64,000 nucleotides of DNA. It comes from Novosphingobium barchaimii LL02 (GTDB lineage Bacteria; Pseudomonadota; Alphaproteobacteria; Sphingomonadales; Sphingomonadaceae). Positions 11,810 to 19,740 of this stretch are shown piece by piece. The number at the start of each line of letters is the position of its first letter. Positions within the stretch are counted from its first letter, which is position 1. The stretch spans positions 627,501 to 691,500 of the forward strand of contig NZ_KQ130454.1 in NCBI RefSeq assembly GCF_001046635.1, in the 5' to 3' direction. The notes below the pieces were generated by a model that made no database searches, was not told the DNA's origin, and saw only the letters and a program-made list of their open reading frames with translations. The position numbers were made by a program, and so were the translations under genes.

Positions 11810-13303
11810 TTACTTCGGCGTATCCAATTCGTTCCCGGTCAGCGTCACGATGTGCAGCAGGTTCGTCGACCCCGGCACCCCGAACGGTACGCCGGCCAGC
11901 GTCACCAACCGCGATCCCGCTGCGCCGAAACCGTGGCGCAGGGCCATGCGCTTGCCCTTGGCGATCATCTCCTCGAAGCTGCCGATGTCGCGGGTGATGA
12001 CGCAGTGCGTCCCCCACAGCATCGCCAGACGGCGCGCCGTTTTCTGCGCGGGGGTCAGGACCAGCATCGCCGCTGCCGGGCGTTCGCGTGCCACGCGGCG
12101 GGCCGAGCCGCCCGAGCCGGTGAAGACGATGATGCCTTCGATGGTCAGGGTATCGGCGATCTGGGCGCAGGATTCGGACAGGGCATCGGCGCTGGTGGCG
12201 TCGGGCGGGGTCTGGGCGATGTGGATGCGCGCCCGGTAGGTCGGATCGCTTTCGACGCGCACGGCGATGCGGTCCATGATCGTCACCGCCTCGACCGGCC
12301 ACTGGCCTGCCGCCGTCTCGGCCGAGAGCATCACCGCGTCGGCGCCGTCGTAGACCGCGTTGGCGACGTCGGAAACTTCGGCGCGGGTCGGCGAAGGGCT
12401 GGTGATCATCGATTCCAGCATCTGCGTCGCCACAACCACCGGCTTGCCCTGAGCGCGGGTCTTTTCGATGATGTGCTTCTGGATCGGCGGCACTTCCTCG
12501 GGCAGCAGTTCGACGCCGAGGTCGCCGCGCGCCACCATGATGCCGTCCGACAGCTCGATGATCTCGTCGAGGCTTTCGACGGCTGCGGGCTTTTCGATCT
12601 TGGACATGATCGCCGCATAGCCACCCGACAGGCGGCGGGCTTCGGCGACGTCTTCGGGGCGCTGGACGAAGGACAGGCCGATCCAGTCCGCCTTCTGCTC
12701 CACCGCGAAGGCGAGGTCGCGCCGGTCCTTTTCGGTCAGCGCGGGGATCGGGATCAGGGCATCCGGGATGTTCACGCCCTTGCGGTCCGAGATCGGCCCG
12801 CCGACTTCCGCGCTGCACAGGATCGCGTCGGGTTCGGCGCGGATGACCATGAGGCGCAGCTTGCCGTCGTCGATCAGCAGGCGCTGGCCCTTCTGGAGAA
12901 TGCCGAACAGTTCGGGGTGGGGCAGGCAGACCCGCTCGTCGTTGCCGGGAGTGGGATCGCGGTCGAGCGTGAAGTGGGCGCTGTGGCGGATGAAGGCCTT
13001 GCCGCCTTCGAACGTGCCGACGCGCAGCTTGGGGCCCTGCAGGTCGCACAGGATGGCGACGGGGCGCTCGAGGTCCTTTTCCACCGCGCGAATGTTGGCG
13101 ATGGTTTCGCGGTGGGTGTCGTGGTCGCCGTGGCTCATGTTGACGCGGAAGGCGTCGGCGCCCGCCTTGAGCAGCTTGGCGATGGTCTCCTTGTCGCGGC
13201 TGGCGGGGCCGAGCGTCGCCAGGATCTTCACCTTGCGCTGGCGCTTGATGCCCCGGTGGTGCGGGGAGCGGCGGTAGGGAACGACGGGGGGAGTATGAGC
13301 CAA
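11810..13303 (-). CDS. pyk: Pyruvate kinase
   Basis: Converts phosphoenolpyruvate and ADP to pyruvate and ATP in glycolysis. The conserved N-terminal KVKILATLGPAS, the substrate loop VNMSHGDHDTH, the catalytic IEKPAAVE with its lysine, VARGDLGVEL and the ATQMLESM signature are all present. I propose the TTG at 13303 (product LAHTPPVV..., 497 residues) because it has an AGAGGCAG site. An ATG at 13354 in the same frame would add 17 unconserved residues and overlap the upstream promoter region. The remaining family regions, including the C-terminal effector domain, are complete. Confidence 0.95.
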   Translation of the reverse strand: MAHTPPVVPYRRSPHHRGIKRQRKVKILATLGPASRDKETIAKLLKAGADAFRVNMSHGDHDTHRETIANIRAVEKDLERPVAILCDLQGPKLRVGTFEGGKAFIRHSAHFTLDRDPTPGNDERVCLPHPELFGILQKGQRLLIDDGKLRLMVIRAEPDAILCSAEVGGPISDRKGVNIPDALIPIPALTEKDRRDLAFAVEQKADWIGLSFVQRPEDVAEARRLSGGYAAIMSKIEKPAAVESLDEIIELSDGIMVARGDLGVELLPEEVPPIQKHIIEKTRAQGKPVVVATQMLESMITSPSPTRAEVSDVANAVYDGADAVMLSAETAAGQWPVEAVTIMDRIAVRVESDPTYRARIHIAQTPPDATSADALSESCAQIADTLTIEGIIVFTGSGGSARRVARERPAAAMLVLTPAQKTARRLAMLWGTHCVITRDIGSFEEMIAKGKRMALRHGFGAAGSRLVTLAGVPFGVPGSTNLLHIVTLTGNELDTPK

Positions 13304-13380
13304 GGTTCTGTCTGCCTCTTTCAGGAACGGGGGTTCATATGGCAAAGGCAGCATTACAAACCAAGGACGATTGGCGGATT

Positions 13381-13692
13381 ATGAACGATAGTGACCGTAT
13401 AGATGCGTTGGACGACGCCGTGGCTGCCGCGGCATTCCGCCGATTGGTACGCCATCTGCGGCAGCGCCACGATGCGCAGAACATCGAGCTGATGGGCCTG
13501 GCGGGTTTCTGCCGCAACTGCCTGGCAGACTGGATCCGCGATGCCGGTTTCGAGGGCGACAAGGCGGAGGCGCGCACGGTGATCCACGGAATGCCGGCCG
13601 GCGAGTGGAAGGACAAGTACCAGACCGAAGCTACGCCCGAGCAACTGGCGCGCATGGACGAGAGCATGAAGAAAAACGCTCCCGGCCACTGA
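13381..13692 (+). CDS. DUF1244 family protein
   Basis: A 103-residue cytoplasmic protein matching DUF1244 by the core AAFRRLVRHLRQRH, NIELMGLAGFCRNCLADW with its paired cysteines, and GMPAGEWKDKYQ. The function of the family is unknown. The FCRNC motif could bind a metal, which is an inference. The ATG at 13381 follows AAGGACG and gives the usual family length. An upstream in-frame ATG at 13339 is also preceded by a purine-rich stretch and cannot be excluded. It is divergent from pyk. Confidence 0.85.
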   Translation: MNDSDRIDALDDAVAAAAFRRLVRHLRQRHDAQNIELMGLAGFCRNCLADWIRDAGFEGDKAEARTVIHGMPAGEWKDKYQTEATPEQLARMDESMKKNAPGH

Positions 13693-13699
13693 GTGGCCA

Positions 13700-14017
13700 T
13701 CAGGGCGTCGCCACCTTCATGAGCACGATGCCCGAGAGGATCAGCCCGGCGGCGAGCAGCCGCAGCGGGCTGGCCGCCTCGCCCAGCAAGACTATGCCGA
13801 CGGCGAAGGCGCCCAGCGCGCCGATCCCGGTCCACACCGCATAAGCGGTGCCCAGCGGCAATGCCCGCATCGCGCTCGCCAGCAGGGCGAAGCTGGCGAT
13901 CATCGCGACGATGGTCACCACGGTGGGCCAGGGCCGGGAAAAACCCTCCGACTGCTTCATCGCGGATGCCCAGACCACTTCCAGCAGACCGGCGATGAAA
14001 AGAAATATCCAGGACAT
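13700..14017 (-). CDS. sugE: Guanidinium exporter, SMR family (Gdx/SugE)
   Basis: 105 residues with four membrane helices. The SugE/Gdx subtype is recognised by [17 protein letters not shown] (the essential Glu near residue 13 and the Trp-Ala that follow), [15 protein letters not shown] and [10 protein letters not shown]. Members of this subtype export guanidinium in exchange for protons and work as antiparallel dimers; they are not general multidrug pumps. It is a single gene. Its 5' leader holds a possible guanidine-II riboswitch, listed separately, which agrees with this assignment. Confidence 0.93.
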   Translation of the reverse strand: MSWIFLFIAGLLEVVWASAMKQSEGFSRPWPTVVTIVAMIASFALLASAMRALPLGTAYAVWTGIGALGAFAVGIVLLGEAASPLRLLAAGLILSGIVLMKVATP

Positions 14018-14376
14018 GGCGCGGGCATTTTTCCAACAAGGGTTGAGTGCCGGGCCGTCCCGGTCTTGAAGCTCCGCTGGAGGCGCGAACGTGGTCGGCG
14101 CGGGGCCGAAATAGCGCCGCGACCGGGCGCGGGCAAGTCAGGTGCCAGCTAGGGCGCAAGTTGATGAAACACATGCGCGGCGCGCGCGTGAACAAGCGAG
14201 GGAAAACGACGGTGCAAAGATCGGCCGCGATGCTAGCAGGCCGGGGCGGTGTAGGAAAATCGTGAAGGGCCCCTTCCCTCCACACGATTTCCACAGACCG
14301 GTGCTTTGCCCGAATCCCTTCGCCTCGCTATCAGCGCGCCAACCGATTCACGCTTTATACCGGAGCACGTACCCCA
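14018..14376. other. Divergent intergenic region between sugE and gapR
   Basis: A 359-base gap holding the candidate riboswitch near its left end. The right end carries the gapR leader, with a CCGGAGCAC ribosome binding site about ten bases before the ATG. The middle is G+C-rich and has no convincing open frame or repeat. Confidence 0.5.
14046..14086 (-). promoter_or_regulatory. Candidate guanidine-II (mini-ykkC) riboswitch
   Basis: In the sugE leader, about 30 bases before the start, the minus strand carries CCGGG-ACGG-CCCGG (14050-14063). This is a five-base-pair stem closed by an ACGG tetraloop, the exact hairpin form of mini-ykkC. Eight bases upstream is a second small hairpin, CTCC-AGC-GGAG (14072-14082). 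Its loop does not fit the ACGR consensus, so the motif is imperfect. The position in front of a Gdx gene strongly supports it. Confidence 0.45.
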
Positions 14377-14613
14377 ATGGCCGAAACCACCGACGATCGC
14401 CTGCGCCTGCTGATCGAGCGCGTCGAGCGCCTCGAAGAGGAAAAGAAGGGCATCTCGGACGACATCCGCGACGTCTACAACGAGGCCAAGGCGGTCGGCT
14501 ACGACGTCAAGATCATGCGCCAGATCGTCCGCATCCGTAAGATGAAGCCCGACGATCGCCGCGAACAGGACATGCTGCTCGACACCTACAAGTCGGCACT
14601 CGGCATCGACTGA
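14377..14613 (+). CDS. gapR: Nucleoid-associated protein GapR (DUF2312)
   Basis: 78 residues. GapR is an alphaproteobacterial chromosome-structuring protein that binds overtwisted, AT-rich DNA ahead of replication forks and helps topoisomerases. The N-terminal coiled coil (LRLLIERVERLEEEKKGI) and DVYNEAKAVGYDVKIMRQIV then RIRKMKPDDRREQD are diagnostic. It is a stand-alone gene with its own leader. A short inverted repeat follows the stop. Confidence 0.93.
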   Translation: MAETTDDRLRLLIERVERLEEEKKGISDDIRDVYNEAKAVGYDVKIMRQIVRIRKMKPDDRREQDMLLDTYKSALGID

Positions 14614-14619
14614 AGGACC

Positions 14620-14649
14620 CCGCTTCGCCCGCGATCATGAGCGAAGCGG
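14620..14649. terminator. Possible bidirectional terminator after gapR
   Basis: A perfect nine-base stem, CCGCTTCGC pairing with GCGAAGCGG, with a 12-base loop. It sits between the convergent gapR and CPBP genes. There is no T-tract, so it may be a weak or Rho-assisted terminator. Confidence 0.4.
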
Positions 14650-14655
14650 CAGCGA

Positions 14656-15369
14656 TCAACTGCCCGCCATCACCAGTGCCATGCTTGAAGCATTGGCGAT
14701 GGCGTGCTGGAGAATCGCCGCAGGAAGACCAATGCGCTGGCGGGTGAAACCCAGCAGCAGCGCAGCCCAGAACTGGGGCAGGACCATCGGCAGCGATGCG
14801 ATCGACGCACTTGGGTAGTTCATCAGGTGAACGCCCGCGAACAGCGCCGCCACTGCCCAGAACACACCCGGATAGGCCGCCGCGAAGGCAGCCGAAGGCC
14901 CCCGGCGCCGCAGCCACCACCATCCGCCCGCCGCCGCCAGGACGGTAGCCAGCAGCAGCCCCGCCAGGACCAGCGGCGCGATCGCCTGCGCCGTCATCGT
15001 CAAAACCACGAACAGCGCGAAGCAGCCCAGCAGCCACAGCGCGCGGGGCCTGCCGGTATGCCAGCCGCGAAAGATGATTTCCTCCAGCAGCGGCGCGATC
15101 AGGATCGTGATCGGCAGCAACCAGCCGCCCGGCAGCTTGCCGAAAGCATCCGGCAGCGGCAGGTCGAACGCCTTTTGCCACATGCCCAGCAGCGGCAGCA
15201 GCACCAGCAGCAACCCGCCGACATGCACCGCCGCCAGCACACCCAGCGCGCGCCAGGCCTCGCCCCGGCGCAGCCCCCAGGGCACCAGCACTGCCGGCCG
15301 TTTGAGAAAACCGGCCAGTTCGCGCAGGATCTGCGGGCCGGGAATGCGGGTCTCGATCTGTGTCGCCAT
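14656..15369 (-). CDS. CPBP family intramembrane glutamic endopeptidase
   Basis: 237 residues with about six to eight membrane helices. The CPBP/Abi (CaaX protease 2, Rce1-like) motifs are present: motif 1 LLEEIIFRG with Glu96-Glu97, motif 2 around FAGVHLMNY, and motif 3 around ILQHAIANASS. In other bacteria members process peptides or confer self-immunity to bacteriocins. No bacteriocin gene is nearby, so the substrate is unknown. It converges with gapR. Confidence 0.85.
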   Translation of the reverse strand: MATQIETRIPGPQILRELAGFLKRPAVLVPWGLRRGEAWRALGVLAAVHVGGLLLVLLPLLGMWQKAFDLPLPDAFGKLPGGWLLPITILIAPLLEEIIFRGWHTGRPRALWLLGCFALFVVLTMTAQAIAPLVLAGLLLATVLAAAGGWWWLRRRGPSAAFAAAYPGVFWAVAALFAGVHLMNYPSASIASLPMVLPQFWAALLLGFTRQRIGLPAAILQHAIANASSMALVMAGS

Positions 15370-15464
15370 AGGCCCTGCTAGCCGCTTTCCCTTGCCAATT
15401 CGCTACCTTGCGAGAACCCCTGCGCCGGTGCAAGCATCGCCCTTCGCATCGAGGGAGAGCATTC

Positions 15465-15782
15465 GTGATCGTCACCACCACCCCCACCGTCGAAGGCCGC
15501 CCGGTCCGCGACTACCTTGGCATCGTCACCGGCGAGGTCATCGTGGGGGCCAACCTGTTTCGCGATATCTTCGCCGCCGTCACCGATCTGGTCGGCGGGC
15601 GTTCGGGCAAGTACGAGCAGGTCCTGCAGCGTGCCCGCCGCGAGGCACTGGCCGAAATGGAGGCCGAAGCCGCAAGGCTGGGCGGCAACGCGGTGGTCGG
15701 CGTGGATATCGATTACGAGGTGATCGGCTCGAAAGGCTCCATGCTGATGGTAAGCTGTTCCGGCACGGCGGTGGCGCTCTAG
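15465..15782 (+). CDS. YbjQ family (DUF74) protein
   Basis: 105 residues. It matches the pentameric YbjQ/UPF0145 family throughout: TTTPTVEG at the start, [28 protein letters not shown], and [16 protein letters not shown] then [12 protein letters not shown] at the end. The family has been called heavy-metal-binding by annotation but its role is unproven. I chose the GTG at 15465, which has a GAGGGAGAG site and gives the family length. The ATG at 15408 would add 19 basic residues not seen in homologues. Confidence 0.85.
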   Translation: MIVTTTPTVEGRPVRDYLGIVTGEVIVGANLFRDIFAAVTDLVGGRSGKYEQVLQRARREALAEMEAEAARLGGNAVVGVDIDYEVIGSKGSMLMVSCSGTAVAL

Positions 15783-15921
15783 CGCGTCAAGAACGGCCCG
15801 GGGGGCCCTGCGCGGTTGCCCTTGCCCCCCGGCGTGTTGTAAGGGCCGCGCCACCTTATTCATCGACACCCGCCGCGTCCTTACCGGACCTTCAGGCGGC
15901 GGGCAGACAGCGAGCGGACCC

Positions 15922-16686
15922 ATGGCAGGCCATTCCAAATTCAAGAACATCATGCACCGCAAGGGTGCGCAGGATAAGAAGCGCTCGGCGCAGTTCAGCA
16001 AGCTGAGCCGCGAAATCACCGTCGCGGCCAAGATGGGCCTGCCCGACCCGGACATGAACCCGCGCCTGCGCGCGGCGGTCAACGCCGCCAAGGTCCAGTC
16101 CATGCCCAAGGACAACATCCAGCGCGCCATCGACAAGGCGAGCAAGGGCGACGCCGAAAACTACGAGGAAGTGCGCTACGAAGGCTACGGCCCCAGCGGC
16201 ATCGCCATCATCGTCGAGGCCCTGACCGACAACCGCAACCGCACCGCCACCAACGTACGCACCGCCTTCGCCAAGAACGGCGGCAACCTTGGCGCCACCG
16301 GCGCGGTCTCGCACGGGTTCGAACGCCTTGGCCTGATCGAATATCCCAGCAAGGTGGGCGATGAGGACAAGGTCCTTGAAGCCGCGATCGAAGCCGGCGC
16401 CGACGACGTGCAGAGCGACATGGGCGACGGCGACGAGAATCCCGGCGGCCACCAGATCTGGGTCTCGGTCGATTCGCTGCACGAAGTCGCGCGTGAACTG
16501 GAAAAGGTCCTTGGCGAAGCCGACGGCGTGAAGCTGGCGTGGAAGCCCACCCTCACCGTCGACGTCGACGCCGACACCGTGGGCACGCTGATGAAGCTGG
16601 TCGACACCCTGGAAGAAGACGACGACGTCCAGAGCGTCTGGGGCAACTACGAAATCTCCGACGAAGTGATGGAAACGCTGGGTTGA
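15922..16686 (+). CDS. yebC: YebC/PmpR family regulator or translation factor
   Basis: 254 residues, a three-domain YebC protein starting with the invariant [32 protein letters not shown], the loop [12 protein letters not shown] and GASHGFE-like [11 protein letters not shown] fit well. The family has been described as DNA-binding transcriptional regulators and, more recently, as factors that relieve ribosome stalling; which applies here is not known. It sits upstream of ruvC as in many proteobacteria, although 166 bases containing an inverted repeat separate them. Confidence 0.95.
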   Translation: MAGHSKFKNIMHRKGAQDKKRSAQFSKLSREITVAAKMGLPDPDMNPRLRAAVNAAKVQSMPKDNIQRAIDKASKGDAENYEEVRYEGYGPSGIAIIVEALTDNRNRTATNVRTAFAKNGGNLGATGAVSHGFERLGLIEYPSKVGDEDKVLEAAIEAGADDVQSDMGDGDENPGGHQIWVSVDSLHEVARELEKVLGEADGVKLAWKPTLTVDVDADTVGTLMKLVDTLEEDDDVQSVWGNYEISDEVMETLG

Positions 16687-16713
16687 TCCAGACCGGTGGG
16701 GCGTGCGCGGGGG

Positions 16714-16812
16714 GCTTCGACAGGCTCAGCCTGAGCGGGATCGAGATGATACCTCTCACCCCCCTCAGGCAAACATATCCCCTCCCCCCGCTCAGGCTGA
16801 GCCTGTCGAAGC
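16714..16812. repeat. Inverted pair of GCTTCGACAGGCTCAG repeats
   Basis: The 25-base sequence at 16714-16738 (GCTTCGACAGGCTCAGCC then TGAGCGG) and that at 16788-16812 are perfect reverse complements, 49 bases apart, between yebC and ruvC. Each arm also has internal dyad symmetry (CTCAGCCTGAG). Degenerate relatives occur at 49178-49200 and as a pair at 52011-52075, so this is a dispersed REP-like family. Confidence 0.85.
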
Positions 16813-16852
16813 CCCCGCGCCCCGGCACCAGCCCCGCCCTGAGCGTTGCCGC

Positions 16853-17329
16853 ATGATAATCATCGGCATCGACCCCGGCCTCACCTGCACCGGCTGGGGC
16901 ATCGTCGCCAAAAGCGGCAGCCGGCTGTCCCATGTCGCCAATGGCCAGATCCGCACGGACGCCAAGGCGGGCATGGCCGAACGTCTGGTCGAACTGGACG
17001 CCGGGCTCACCGATGTGATCCTCCACCACCGGCCCGATACGGGCGCGGTGGAGGAAGTCTTCGTCAACGTGAACCCGCAGTCTACCCTCAAGCTGGGACA
17101 GGCGCGCGGCGTCGCGATGCTCAGCCTTGCCCGCGCGGGAATGCCGGTGGCGGAATATTCGACCAAGGTCATCAAGAAGGCGCTGGTCGGCACTGGCGGC
17201 GCGGACAAGAAACAGATCCAGGCAATGCTCAAGGTGTTGCTGCCGGGCGTGAAGCTGGCGGGGGAAGACGCCTCGGATGCGCTGGCGGTGGCGATCACCC
17301 ATGCCAACATGCTGGGCAGTCACAGGTAG
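16853..17329 (+). CDS. ruvC: Holliday junction resolvase RuvC
   Basis: 158 residues. It is the dimeric endonuclease that nicks Holliday junctions symmetrically during recombination. [15 protein letters not shown] holds the first catalytic Asp (residue 6). [10 protein letters not shown] holds the Glu near residue 66, and the C-terminal [16 protein letters not shown] holds the last acidic pair. The ATG at 16853 immediately precedes the conserved beta strand; an upstream in-frame start lies inside the repeat. It is separated from ruvAB, which is on the other strand at 5.5-7.1 kb. Confidence 0.97.
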   Translation: MIIIGIDPGLTCTGWGIVAKSGSRLSHVANGQIRTDAKAGMAERLVELDAGLTDVILHHRPDTGAVEEVFVNVNPQSTLKLGQARGVAMLSLARAGMPVAEYSTKVIKKALVGTGGADKKQIQAMLKVLLPGVKLAGEDASDALAVAITHANMLGSHR

Positions 17330-17335
17330 AGGCTA

Positions 17336-17376
17336 GGGGGAAGACCCGGCGCCATCGCCCCAGACCCCTTTACTGT
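17336..17376 (-). repeat. Single copy of the GGGGTCTGGGGC repeat
   Basis: Just after the ruvC stop, the minus strand reads AGTAAAGGGGTCTGGGGC then GATGGCGCCGGGTCTTCCCC, matching the copies at 7294 and 11762. Together with those copies it defines a family of about 40 bases that sits directly behind or between genes. Confidence 0.65.
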
Positions 17377-17516
17377 CGTTGCCGCGCATGCAGCAGCCTC
17401 GTTCGCTCCCTGCTCCAATCCTTTTGTCCCAACCAACGTATGGTTGGAAAGCAGCCTCGCCGCCCCTAAGATGGCGGCGCGCAAATGCTCCCCGAATGCA
17501 TTCTCGAAGGGTTTTG

Positions 17517-19277
17517 ATGGAAGAACATGCACAGGATTTCCTGCTGCGGGACGGGTTCCTGCTGCTGGGCACCGCGCTTATTTTCGTGCTGCTGTTCCGG
17601 CGGCTCGGGCTGGGTGCGACGCTGGGATTCCTGCTTTCGGGCGCGGTCCTGGGGCCTTATGTCCTCGACCTGATCGGCGATCCCGAAAGCAAGCTGGGCA
17701 TAGCAGAGCTGGGCATCACCCTGCTGCTGTTCATCGTCGGCCTTGAACTCGCCCCGCCGCGCCTGTGGCGGATGCGGCACGAGATTTTCGGGCTGGGGCT
17801 GCTGCAGGTGGCGCTGTGCGGCATGGCGGTGACGGCGGTGATCTACTTCTTCACCGGGTTCAGCCTGCAGGCCTCGCTGGCGCTGGGGCTGCCGCTGGGG
17901 CTGTCCTCCACCGCGCAGGTCCTGCCGATGCTGCAAAGCGCCGGCCGCCTGCACACCCCGTTCGGCGAGCGGTCGTTCGCGATCCTGCTGTTCCAGGACC
18001 TCTCGATCATCCCGCTCATCACGATCATCGCCGCGATGAACCGCAACCCCGCCCTGCCCGCCGGGCCTCCGGGCTGGGTGCTGGCGCTGGAGACCGGCGC
18101 GGCCATCGCCGGGCTGATCCTGGCCGGGCGCTTCGCCATCCGCCCGCTGTTCCGCCTGATCGGCAATCTGGGCGAGCGCGAGATGTTCGTCTTTGCCGCC
18201 CTGTTCACGGTGATCGCCAGCGCCGCGCTGATGCAGGCGCTGGGGCTGTCGACCGCGCTGGGCGCCTTCATCGCCGGGGTCATGCTGGCCGATTCGCCCT
18301 ACCGGCATGAACTGGAAGCCGATGTCGAGCCGTTCCGCTCGATCCTGCTGGGCCTGTTCTTCATGTCGGTGGGCATGATGCTGGACCTTTCCGCCATCGC
18401 CGAGCGGCCGCTGTTCGTGATCGCGATGGCGCTGGCGCTGATCGCGGTGAAGTCCACGATCATCTTCCTGCTCGGCCTGGCCTTCCGCATGGAGTGGCGC
18501 AGCGCCCTGGCGCTCGGCCTGCTGCTCAGCCAGGGCGGCGAATTCGCCTTCGTGCTGTTTGCGCAAGGCGCCAATGCGATGCTGGTGGACGGCGGCGCCA
18601 CCAGCCTGTTCAGCGCCATCGTCACGCTGTCGATGGTCACCACTCCGTTCCTGATGATGGCCACCCGCCGCATCCGCGAACGTCCTGTCAGCACCGAGGA
18701 GCGCGAGGCCCCGCAGGATGACGGCGCCAATGCGCTGGTCGTCGGCTACGGCCGCTTCGGGCAGACGGTGGCGCAGATGCTGATCGCCGCCGACATCGAG
18801 GTGACGCTGATCGACACCGACATCGAGATGATCGACGTGGCCAGCGGCTTCGGCGCCAAGGTCTACTTCGGCGACGGCACCCGCATCGACCTGCTGCGCC
18901 AGGCCGGCGCCGCCGAGGCCGAACTGATCGTGTTCTGCATTGACGGCGACCAGTTGAGCGAGGCGTTCCTCCACGCCGTCCACCAGGCCTTCCCCCGCGC
19001 CGAGATTCACGCCCGCGTATTCGACCGCCGCGCATTGCTGCGCCTGAAGGACGCGCCGCTCAAATCCATGGCGCGCGAGGTGAAGGAATCCGCCGCGCTC
19101 CTCGCCCGAAACGCGTTGGAGGGGCTGGGCCTCTCGCTGGAGGAGATCGAGCGGGCCGAAAACGCCTATCTGGCAAGCGACAGGGAACGGCTATCGCTGC
19201 AGAAGGAATCGGGCGATCTGCGCACCGCGCGAGATCACATCATCACGCAAAGAACGCGGGAGCCGAGGGGGACCTGA
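17517..19277 (+). CDS. CPA2 cation:proton antiporter (KefB/KefC type)
   Basis: 586 residues. The N-terminal about 380 residues form the Na/H exchanger membrane domain with a dozen helices (VLLFRRLGLGATLGFLLSG, GLSSTAQVLPML, LLLSQGGEFAFVLF). The C-terminal half starts with a TrkA-N nucleotide-binding Rossmann fold at about residue 404 (VVGYGRFGQTVAQML). This is the layout of glutathione-gated potassium efflux systems. No KefF/KefG partner is adjacent, so gating is unknown. I chose the ATG at 17517 after CGAAGGG; the longer open frame upstream contains repeat sequence. Confidence 0.9.
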   Translation: MEEHAQDFLLRDGFLLLGTALIFVLLFRRLGLGATLGFLLSGAVLGPYVLDLIGDPESKLGIAELGITLLLFIVGLELAPPRLWRMRHEIFGLGLLQVALCGMAVTAVIYFFTGFSLQASLALGLPLGLSSTAQVLPMLQSAGRLHTPFGERSFAILLFQDLSIIPLITIIAAMNRNPALPAGPPGWVLALETGAAIAGLILAGRFAIRPLFRLIGNLGEREMFVFAALFTVIASAALMQALGLSTALGAFIAGVMLADSPYRHELEADVEPFRSILLGLFFMSVGMMLDLSAIAERPLFVIAMALALIAVKSTIIFLLGLAFRMEWRSALALGLLLSQGGEFAFVLFAQGANAMLVDGGATSLFSAIVTLSMVTTPFLMMATRRIRERPVSTEEREAPQDDGANALVVGYGRFGQTVAQMLIAADIEVTLIDTDIEMIDVASGFGAKVYFGDGTRIDLLRQAGAAEAELIVFCIDGDQLSEAFLHAVHQAFPRAEIHARVFDRRALLRLKDAPLKSMAREVKESAALLARNALEGLGLSLEEIERAENAYLASDRERLSLQKESGDLRTARDHIITQRTREPRGT

Positions 19278-19323
19278 GGGGCGCTGCTGGGGGAGACGGC
19301 GCAAGGTTGCTTTTGGGCATGTC

Positions 19324-19725
19324 GTCATCCTGAACTTGTTTCAGGGTCCATCCCTCGTTTTACCCGAAGCGAGGGGCGAAAAACCCAGCGCCACGGCCAG
19401 ATCCCTCCACTCAGGATTCTCGGCGTTGATAAGGTTGATCTTCCACTGCCGGTGCCACCGCTTGAGCTGCTTTTCCCGCGTGATGGCCGGGATCATCTCA
19501 CCGAACATCTCGAAGTGAACCAGGCGATGCACATCGTAGCGGGAGGTGAAGCCCGGCAGCACATCGCTGCGATGCTGCCAGATCCGGCGGATCAGGTTCG
19601 AGGTGACGCCGATGTAGAGCGTGCCATAGCGTCCGCTTGCAAGGATGTAGACGCAAGGCTGGCGCTCGTTCTGCATGGCTCCGGAATGTGCGGCGCGATG
19701 GATGCTGAAACAAGTTCAGCATGAC
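19324..19725. mobile_element. GIY-YIG gene framed by inverted CCCTGAA hairpin repeats
   Basis: The left repeat (19324-19352) is GTCA, a TCCTGAA stem, CTTGT loop, TTCAGGG, TCCATC. The right repeat (19697-19725) is the inverted form with a TGCTGAA/TTCAGCA stem; both stem sides changed together, so pairing is kept. The GIY-YIG gene fills the space between them and takes its stop codon (TGA of CCCTGA) from the left repeat. Three shorter pairs without a gene occur at 22354, 29848 and 33121. This looks like one autonomous and three non-autonomous elements. Confidence 0.6.
19341..19676 (-). CDS. GIY-YIG family endonuclease domain protein
   Basis: 111 residues, essentially one GIY-YIG domain of the short UPF0213/YhbQ-like class. 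The signature strands are VYILASGRYGTLYIGVT, with Tyr10 and Tyr21-Ile-Gly23 forming the GIY/YIG pair. The catalytic Arg is probably within LIRRIWQHR, and the metal-binding Glu in ITREKQLKRW. The ATG at 19676 lies 20 bases inside the right-hand repeat. The last residues (DGP, stop) are encoded by the left-hand repeat. The gene thus seems to be part of a repeat-bounded element and not a housekeeping gene. Confidence 0.85.
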   Translation of the reverse strand: MQNERQPCVYILASGRYGTLYIGVTSNLIRRIWQHRSDVLPGFTSRYDVHRLVHFEMFGEMIPAITREKQLKRWHRQWKINLINAENPEWRDLAVALGFSPLASGKTRDGP

Positions 19726-19740
19726 AAGATTGCCAGAAGT

